Part shown: one piece after another, positions 29,746 to 35,028 of the stretch
How positions within the stretch are numbered: position 1 is the first letter of the stretch
Layout of the letters: each line of letters starts with the position of its first letter
Origin: Micrococcales bacterium
GTDB taxonomy: Bacteria; Actinomycetota; Actinomycetes; Actinomycetales; Dermatophilaceae
Direction of reading: 5' to 3'
DNA length: 35,028 nt
Assembly: GCA_014763705.1 (NCBI GenBank)
Contig: JACXUW010000003.1
Span: 1 to 35,028 of the forward strand
Notes under the pieces: generated by a model
What the model was told of the DNA's origin: nothing
Databases searched by the model: none
Seen by the model: the letters and a program-made list of their open reading frames with translations, nothing else
Position numbers and translations under genes: made by a program

Positions 29746-31101
29746 TCAGCCCACCCGTCGCACCTCGTCGGGCACGGCGTCGCCGCTGCGGGCCAGCGCC
29801 CGGCGGGCGAAGACCTGCTGCTCGGTGGCCACCCGCTCGGACCGGCCACGGCCGAGGAAGCTGATCGCCCAGTGCAGGAGCGTGGTCACCCGGTTCTTGA
29901 AGCCGATGATGTACACGAGGTGCACGCCGAGCCAGAGCAGCCAGGCGAGGAAGCCGTGGAAGCGCAGCCGGCCGATCGAGGCGACGGCGCTGAACCGGGA
30001 GACGGTGGCCATCGAGCCCTTGTCGAAGTACTCGAAGCGGCCCTGGGAGGGCTTGCCGTCGAGGCGACGGCCGATCTCCTTGGCGGCGAACCGCGCCCCC
30101 TGGATGGCGACCTGGGCCACCCCCGGCAGGTCCCGCAGCGCCATCATGTCGCCGACGACGAAGACCTCGGGGTGCCCCGGGAGGGTGAGGTCGTCCTCGA
30201 CGAGGACGCGGCCGGCGCGGTCGGTCTCGGCGCCGGACTGTTCGGCGAGGCGCGCCCCGAGCGGGCTCGCCTGCACCCCGGCGGCCCACACCTTGGTCAG
30301 CGCCTCGACGCGGGTCTCGTGGCCCTGGCGGTCCTTGTAGGTCAGGCCCTGCTCGTCGACGTCGGTGACCATCGAACCGGTGCGCACGTCGACCCCCATC
30401 TCCTGCAGCCGGCGCCGGGCGGCGCCACCGAGGCGCTCGCCGAAGGTCGGCAGCACGGTGTCCGCGGCGTCGAGGAGGATGACGTGCGCCTGGGTGGGGT
30501 CGATCCGGCGGAAGTCGTGCTTGAGGGTCCGCCCCGCGAGCTCGGCGATCTGGCCGGCCATCTCGACGCCGGTCGGGCCGGCCCCGACGACGACGAAGGT
30601 GAGGGCCCGGCGGGCGTCCTCCGGCGAGGTCGCGAGCTCGGCGACCTCGAAGGCCCCGAAGATGCGCCCGCGCAGCTCGAGGGCGTCGTCGACCGACTTC
30701 ATGCCCGGCGCGAACTCCGCGAACTCGTCGTGCCCGAACCACGACTGGCCCGCTCCCGCCGCGACGAGGAGCGAGTCGTACTCGAGGACGGTCTCGGTGC
30801 CGAGCAGCTCGGAGGTGACGGTGCGGGCCTCGAGGTCGATGTCCGTGACCTCGCCGAGGACGACCCGGGCGTTCTTCTGCCGGGCCAGCACCTCGCGGGT
30901 GCTCGGCGCGATCTCGCCCTCGGAGAGGATGCCGGTCGCCACCTGGTAGAGCAGCGGCTGGAAGAGGTGGTGCGCGGTGCGCGCCACGAGGGTCACCTCG
31001 ACGTCGTCGCGGCGCTTGAGCGCCTGCGCGCCGAAGAGGCCGCCGAAGCCGGAACCGATGACGACGACGCGGTGCGTGCGGCCGGTCTGGGTGGTGGTCA
31101 C
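29746..31101 (-). CDS. NAD(P)/FAD-dependent oxidoreductase, type II NADH dehydrogenase-like
   Basis: RVVVIGSGFGGLFGAQALKRRDDVEVTLVARTAHHLFQPLLYQVATGILSEGEIA...FVVVGAGPTGVEMAGQIAELA...VFVVGDMMAL; C-terminal hydrophobic segment WLLWLGVHLVYIIGF. Confidence 0.94.
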   Translation of the reverse strand: MTTTQTGRTHRVVVIGSGFGGLFGAQALKRRDDVEVTLVARTAHHLFQPLLYQVATGILSEGEIAPSTREVLARQKNARVVLGEVTDIDLEARTVTSELLGTETVLEYDSLLVAAGAGQSWFGHDEFAEFAPGMKSVDDALELRGRIFGAFEVAELATSPEDARRALTFVVVGAGPTGVEMAGQIAELAGRTLKHDFRRIDPTQAHVILLDAADTVLPTFGERLGGAARRRLQEMGVDVRTGSMVTDVDEQGLTYKDRQGHETRVEALTKVWAAGVQASPLGARLAEQSGAETDRAGRVLVEDDLTLPGHPEVFVVGDMMALRDLPGVAQVAIQGARFAAKEIGRRLDGKPSQGRFEYFDKGSMATVSRFSAVASIGRLRFHGFLAWLLWLGVHLVYIIGFKNRVTTLLHWAISFLGRGRSERVATEQQVFARRALARSGDAVPDEVRRVG

Positions 31102-31110
31102 GTCGGGTCC

Positions 31111-31137
31111 AACAGGTCCCCCGGGCCCGGAGATTCC
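31111..31137 (-). promoter_or_regulatory. candidate sigma-R-type promoter for the NDH-2-like gene
   Basis: GGAAT (31137-31133) - N19 - GTT (31113-31111) on the minus strand, just upstream of the GTG start at 31101. Confidence 0.5.
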
Positions 31138-31186
31138 GCCGACACGCCGGTGTGGCGCAGGTCGCTCCGGGTGCCGGGGTGCCGGT

Positions 31187-31654
31187 TCAGCCGCTCCAGC
31201 CGGTGGCCTGGAAGGACAGCGACGCGACGCCACCGTTCCAGAACGTGCCGTCGACGAACGCGCGGGTCGAGCGGTCCATCGTCGCCGTGGGCTTCGAGGT
31301 GAAGTCGGTACCGCTGTTGACGGTCCGGACGCCGTGGCGCACGCCGTCCTTGGTCTGGATGCCGAGCTTGACGCCGAAGGCCGAGTTCCCGGCCGAGAAG
31401 TGCACGTGCGCCCAGTTGCGCAGCTGGGAGTTGCACCAGCCCCAGTACTGGGTCAGCGTGCCGACCCGCCAGGACGAGGTGCCGACGCCGTACGTGATCG
31501 CCCTGCTGTTCACCTTGTGCGGTGTCCCGCAGCCCGAGGGCGAGTCGTTGGCGCTGGCCGGGGCGGCGAGGACCGCCGAACCGGCCAGGGTGGCGGCGGC
31601 GACCGTCGCGGTGGCGACGAGCCGACGGACGCGGGTCGAGGTGGACGTGGTCAT
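31187..31654 (-). CDS. small secreted protein of unknown function (155 aa)
   Basis: MTTSTSTRVRRLVATATVAAATLAGSAVLAAPASA|NDSPSGCGTPHKVNSRAITYGVGTSSWRVGTLTQYWGWCNSQ; signal peptide plus two Cys. Confidence 0.82.
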   Translation of the reverse strand: MTTSTSTRVRRLVATATVAAATLAGSAVLAAPASANDSPSGCGTPHKVNSRAITYGVGTSSWRVGTLTQYWGWCNSQLRNWAHVHFSAGNSAFGVKLGIQTKDGVRHGVRTVNSGTDFTSKPTATMDRSTRAFVDGTFWNGGVASLSFQATGWSG

Positions 31655-31846
31655 GGTTCCCCCAGGTGGTCGTGGTGCGGTGCACCGGTCGGTGCCGGTT
31701 CCCCCCGGCTCCGCCACGCTAGCGGGAGGGCGGGGAGTCCGCACGCGGGCGGGACGTCGCGCTCGTGCGTCTCCCCGGTGGCCAGATCTGGTCATGCGCC
31801 CGCCCCGACCGCGCCGTACCGTGGGTGCGGTCGAAGGGAGCCACCG

Positions 31847-32119
31847 ATGCCCATCTTCATGGTCGAGAGGCAGTTCGGGGAGCAGCTGGACCCCACGATC
31901 GAGGGCCTGGCCGAGATCAACGCCGTCAACGACGAGGAGGACGTGCGCTGGCTGATGTCCTTCCTGTCGGCGGACAAGCGCAAGACCTACTGCCTCTACG
32001 AGGCCGAGTCGGAGGAGGCGATCCGTCGGGCGGCCGCGCGTGCCGGCATCCCGGCCGACGCGGTGACCGAGCTCGACAGCCGGTTGCTGCCGGACGCGTC
32101 ACGACTGCCCGTCGTCTGA
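31847..32119 (+). CDS. DUF4242 domain-containing protein (SCO4226-like)
   Basis: MPIFMVERQFGEQLDPTIEGLAEINAVNDEEDVRWLMSFLSADKRKTYCLYEAESEEAIRRAAARAGIPADAVTEL. Confidence 0.85.
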   Translation: MPIFMVERQFGEQLDPTIEGLAEINAVNDEEDVRWLMSFLSADKRKTYCLYEAESEEAIRRAAARAGIPADAVTELDSRLLPDASRLPVV

Positions 32120-35028
32120 GGACGGGTGGACGAGCCCGTGGCGCACGGCGTAGCGCGCCGCGGAGGTCCGGTTCCTCGACCCGGTCTTCATGAGGATGCT
32201 CCGCACGTGGTTGGCCGCCGTGTGCTCGCTGATGACGAGCCGGCGGGCGATCTCCCTGTTGCTCGCGCCCTCGGCGAGCAGGCCGAGGACCTCGACCTCG
32301 CGCCCGGTCAGGCCGTCGGGCACCGGGCGGGGCTGCGTCGGTCCCAGGATCCGCAGCACCCGGGCCAGTCCGTGGTGCGTGGCCACCTCGCGGGCAGGTC
32401 GCTCGTGCACCCTGACCCGGTCCGCGGCGGCTCCCGAGCGCCGGAGGTGGGCCGCCCAGTGGGCCTGCGTCGTCGCCTCGTGCAGGACCGACCCGGTGCG
32501 GCGGTCCATCTCGAGTGACCGCGCGAAGCACGTCTCCGCCCCGGGGAGCCCGAGACCTGCGCGGAGCAGCCCGACGAGCAGGTCACCGCTGCCACAGAGC
32601 GCGAGCATCTCGCCGCCCATGAGGTTGACCCCGACGAACCGCTCCGCCTCCGGCAGGAGGGCACGCATCGCGTCCTCGTCGCCCAGCTCGACCGCCGCCT
32701 CTCCGAGGAAGGAGAGGGACGCGGGCCAGATCGCCGACCTCCTCAACGTGGTCACGTCCCAGCGCAAGGCGTCATGGAGCGCCTCTCGGGCCCGGCCCGT
32801 CATCCCCGTCTCGATGCAGAGCGCGACGACGCCGGGCCGCCAGGGGTCGGTGGGCTGCAGGCCGGACTCCATCATCGTGCGCGCGAACCCCAGGCGTCCG
32901 CTCTCGCGCCGGATCATGAACTGCTGCAGGCTGGCCGGCCCCTCCCCCGCACTGGCACCCGGCTCGAACCCGGCCTCGATGCGACGCCCGGCCGCCATCG
33001 TCGCGCGCGCCGCGGTCACGTCGCACCGCAGGAGCTGGAGTGACGCGGTGAACAGGTGCAGCGTCCAGGAGATGTAGGGCTGGCGGCTCTCGCGGGCCGC
33101 GACGCCGAGCTCCTCGAGGGCCGACGACAGCGCGGTCCGGTCACCGGTCACGTACGCGGCGTGGCACCTCACCATGGCCGCTCTCCCCGCGTGGGTCCAG
33201 TGCGGTCCCACCCGGGAGAGCTCGGAGAGCTCGGCGGCGTGCGCCGCCCTCTCGCCGAGGGAGTCCAGGCCCACCCCGACGAAGAGCGACTCGTCGAGGA
33301 CGGTGGCCAGGAGGCGCCGGTCGCCGATGGCCCGCGCCCGTTCGATGGCGTCCCTGACGCACCGGCGAGCCTCGTCCTCCGCTCCCGTGAGCATGAGTGC
33401 GGAGGCGAGGGCCGCCGCGGCGCGCACCACGAGCGGGTCGTCGGCGGAGCGACCCGAGCTGCGGATGGCTCCCTGGAGCAGCGTGACACCGCGGTGGGCG
33501 CCGGCTCCGCTCCCGGCACGCCACATGGCCGCGACGTAACCGATGGCGGCCAGCAGCCGGATCTCCGGATCGGTGGAGGCCGACGCACGCTCGTCCAGCT
33601 GCATGGCCCTCAGGCGCCGCCCCGCCAGCAGGTGGCAGCGCGCGGCGGCGAGGAGGAGCCGGTCCCGGGGCGGCCCGGGGACCTCGAACCCGGTGGCGCG
33701 CTCGTAGAACGCGGCGGCGTCCGACAGCGCGAGCTGGTCCTCGGCGCTCTGCCCGGCGAGCCGCAGGTGGTGCGCGGCCTCCGCCTCGAGACCGAGGCCT
33801 GCCGCCTGGGCGTAGTGGTGCGCCACGCGGTAGAGCTCCGCCGGACCCGACCCCGTCCGGGACCTGAGGGCCTCCGCGATGGCCGCGTGGGCGCGGGCCA
33901 CCCGGCGCGCCCCGAACTCGGCCTGGACCGCCTGCTGGGCCAGGACGTGGGCGAAGTGGTACTGCCCGGGGTGGTCGACGACCTGCTCGAGGAGGCCGAC
34001 GGCCCGGGCTGCCTCCATCGCGGCCAGGGCGTCCTCCGGCGAGACCTGCCGGTCCGAGGCGCCGGCGACCACCGAGGCGTCGACGACGACCCCCGCCACG
34101 GCGGCCAGACCGACGAGCTCACGGTGCGCCTCGGTCAGCTCGGCCAGCCGGCCCGCGACGACCGCACGCAGCGACTCGGGAACCCCCAGGACGCCTGCCC
34201 GCAGCGCCTCGAGCCCACCGCGGGCGGTCACGTCGCGCCAGAGCTCGTTGAGCACGAACGGGTTGCCGCCGGTGTGGTCGTGCAGCAGCGCGGCCGCGGC
34301 GGCCACGGCCTCGGGAGTGCCCGCGCCGGAGGCCACGAGGAACCGGGTCACGTCCGAGACGCCCAGGCCCATCAGGTCGATGCGGTGCACGTCGTCCCGG
34401 CGCACCAGGTCGGCGAGCACCCCTCCGAGCACCTCCGAGCGGTCCGGCGGAGTCGCGCGGTAGGTCGCGAGCACGAGCAGCGGGACCTCGGACACGTGCT
34501 CGACGACGTAGCGCAGCAGGTTGAGGGCGGACCGGCCGGCCCAGTGGAGGTCCTCGAGGACGAGCAGGAGGGGCCGCTCCACGCAGGCCGCCGCCAGGAG
34601 TCCGGCCACGCCGTCGAGCAGGGCGAGGGGGTTGGGGACGTCCTCACCGGCTGCAGCCGTCCCGAGCACGGGCGCGGCGACCTGGTGCACGGCCCGCAGC
34701 TCCGCGATCGGCTCACCGCCACTGGACACGAAGGACCCGAGGAGGCCGGAGGCGGCGGCCTCGACGAGCACCGACAGGGGGCGGACGAACGGGTCGAACG
34801 GTCGCCCGTCCTCGGCGGTGCACTGACCGTGGAGGACGGACGCCCCGGTGCGGTGCACCGCCCGAGCGGCCTCGGCCACGAGCCGCGACTTGCCGACGCC
34901 AGCGGCCCCCCCGAGGAGCACCGTCTGCGGTGCCCCGGCGGCCACGTCCGCCCACACGGCCTCCAGCAGGTCGAACTCACGCTCCCGGCCGACGAAGGGC
35001 GGGCGGGCGGCACGACCGGTCCACGGGC
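32099..35028 (-). CDS. LAL-type LuxR family transcriptional regulator (AAA ATPase + TPR-like + HTH), N-terminus beyond the window
   Basis: Reads open to the window edge (RPPFVGREREFDLLEAVWADVAAGAPQTVLLGGAAGVGKSRLVAEAARAV); LLLVLEDLHWAG; C-terminal LTGREVEVLGLLAEGASNREIARRLVISEHTAANHVRSILMKTGSRNRTSA. Confidence 0.94.
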   Translation of the reverse strand, partial: PWTGRAARPPFVGREREFDLLEAVWADVAAGAPQTVLLGGAAGVGKSRLVAEAARAVHRTGASVLHGQCTAEDGRPFDPFVRPLSVLVEAAASGLLGSFVSSGGEPIAELRAVHQVAAPVLGTAAAGEDVPNPLALLDGVAGLLAAACVERPLLLVLEDLHWAGRSALNLLRYVVEHVSEVPLLVLATYRATPPDRSEVLGGVLADLVRRDDVHRIDLMGLGVSDVTRFLVASGAGTPEAVAAAAALLHDHTGGNPFVLNELWRDVTARGGLEALRAGVLGVPESLRAVVAGRLAELTEAHRELVGLAAVAGVVVDASVVAGASDRQVSPEDALAAMEAARAVGLLEQVVDHPGQYHFAHVLAQQAVQAEFGARRVARAHAAIAEALRSRTGSGPAELYRVAHHYAQAAGLGLEAEAAHHLRLAGQSAEDQLALSDAAAFYERATGFEVPGPPRDRLLLAAARCHLLAGRRLRAMQLDERASASTDPEIRLLAAIGYVAAMWRAGSGAGAHRGVTLLQGAIRSSGRSADDPLVVRAAAALASALMLTGAEDEARRCVRDAIERARAIGDRRLLATVLDESLFVGVGLDSLGERAAHAAELSELSRVGPHWTHAGRAAMVRCHAAYVTGDRTALSSALEELGVAARESRQPYISWTLHLFTASLQLLRCDVTAARATMAAGRRIEAGFEPGASAGEGPASLQQFMIRRESGRLGFARTMMESGLQPTDPWRPGVVALCIETGMTGRAREALHDALRWDVTTLRRSAIWPASLSFLGEAAVELGDEDAMRALLPEAERFVGVNLMGGEMLALCGSGDLLVGLLRAGLGLPGAETCFARSLEMDRRTGSVLHEATTQAHWAAHLRRSGAAADRVRVHERPAREVATHHGLARVLRILGPTQPRPVPDGLTGREVEVLGLLAEGASNREIARRLVISEHTAANHVRSILMKTGSRNRTSAARYAVRHGLVHPSSDDGQS

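Overview
This is a 35 kb window from a high-GC actinobacterial chromosome, densely packed with about 37 protein-coding genes and no RNA genes, CRISPR arrays or transposons that I could recognise. It is mostly core or housekeeping sequence. In order it holds: an alpha/beta hydrolase (partial), a quinone oxidoreductase-like dehydrogenase, a divergent dTDP-rhamnose set (rfbD-rfbB / rfbA-rfbC), a malic enzyme, a polar amino-acid ABC transporter, the Ni-superoxide dismutase pair sodX-sodN, manA, two membrane HD-domain proteins preceded by a tiny secreted Trp-rich peptide gene, ribosomal bL37, the rsrA-sigR thiol-stress locus, an alpha/beta hydrolase, an SRAP (YedK) protein, DoxX-like, aroA, rsgA, a complete dipeptide ABC transporter, hisN, ogt, an M16 peptidase pair, an NDH-2-like flavoprotein, a small secreted protein, a DUF4242 protein and a partial LAL-type LuxR regulator. 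The best candidate for an undescribed system is the operon-like array at 13927->9999 (minus strand). A 44-aa secreted peptide ending in a perfect tandem SSWGW-SSWGW repeat lies 22 nt upstream of two overlapping, divergent integral-membrane HD-domain proteins, followed by manA. Other notable signals are a textbook sigma-R promoter (GGAAT-N18-GTT) before sigR and a near match (N19) at the NDH-2 gene, a bL37 gene nested entirely antisense in an atypical rsrA 3' end, and several strong hairpins, one with a stop codon in its apical loop. All family calls are from reading translations; no database search was run.
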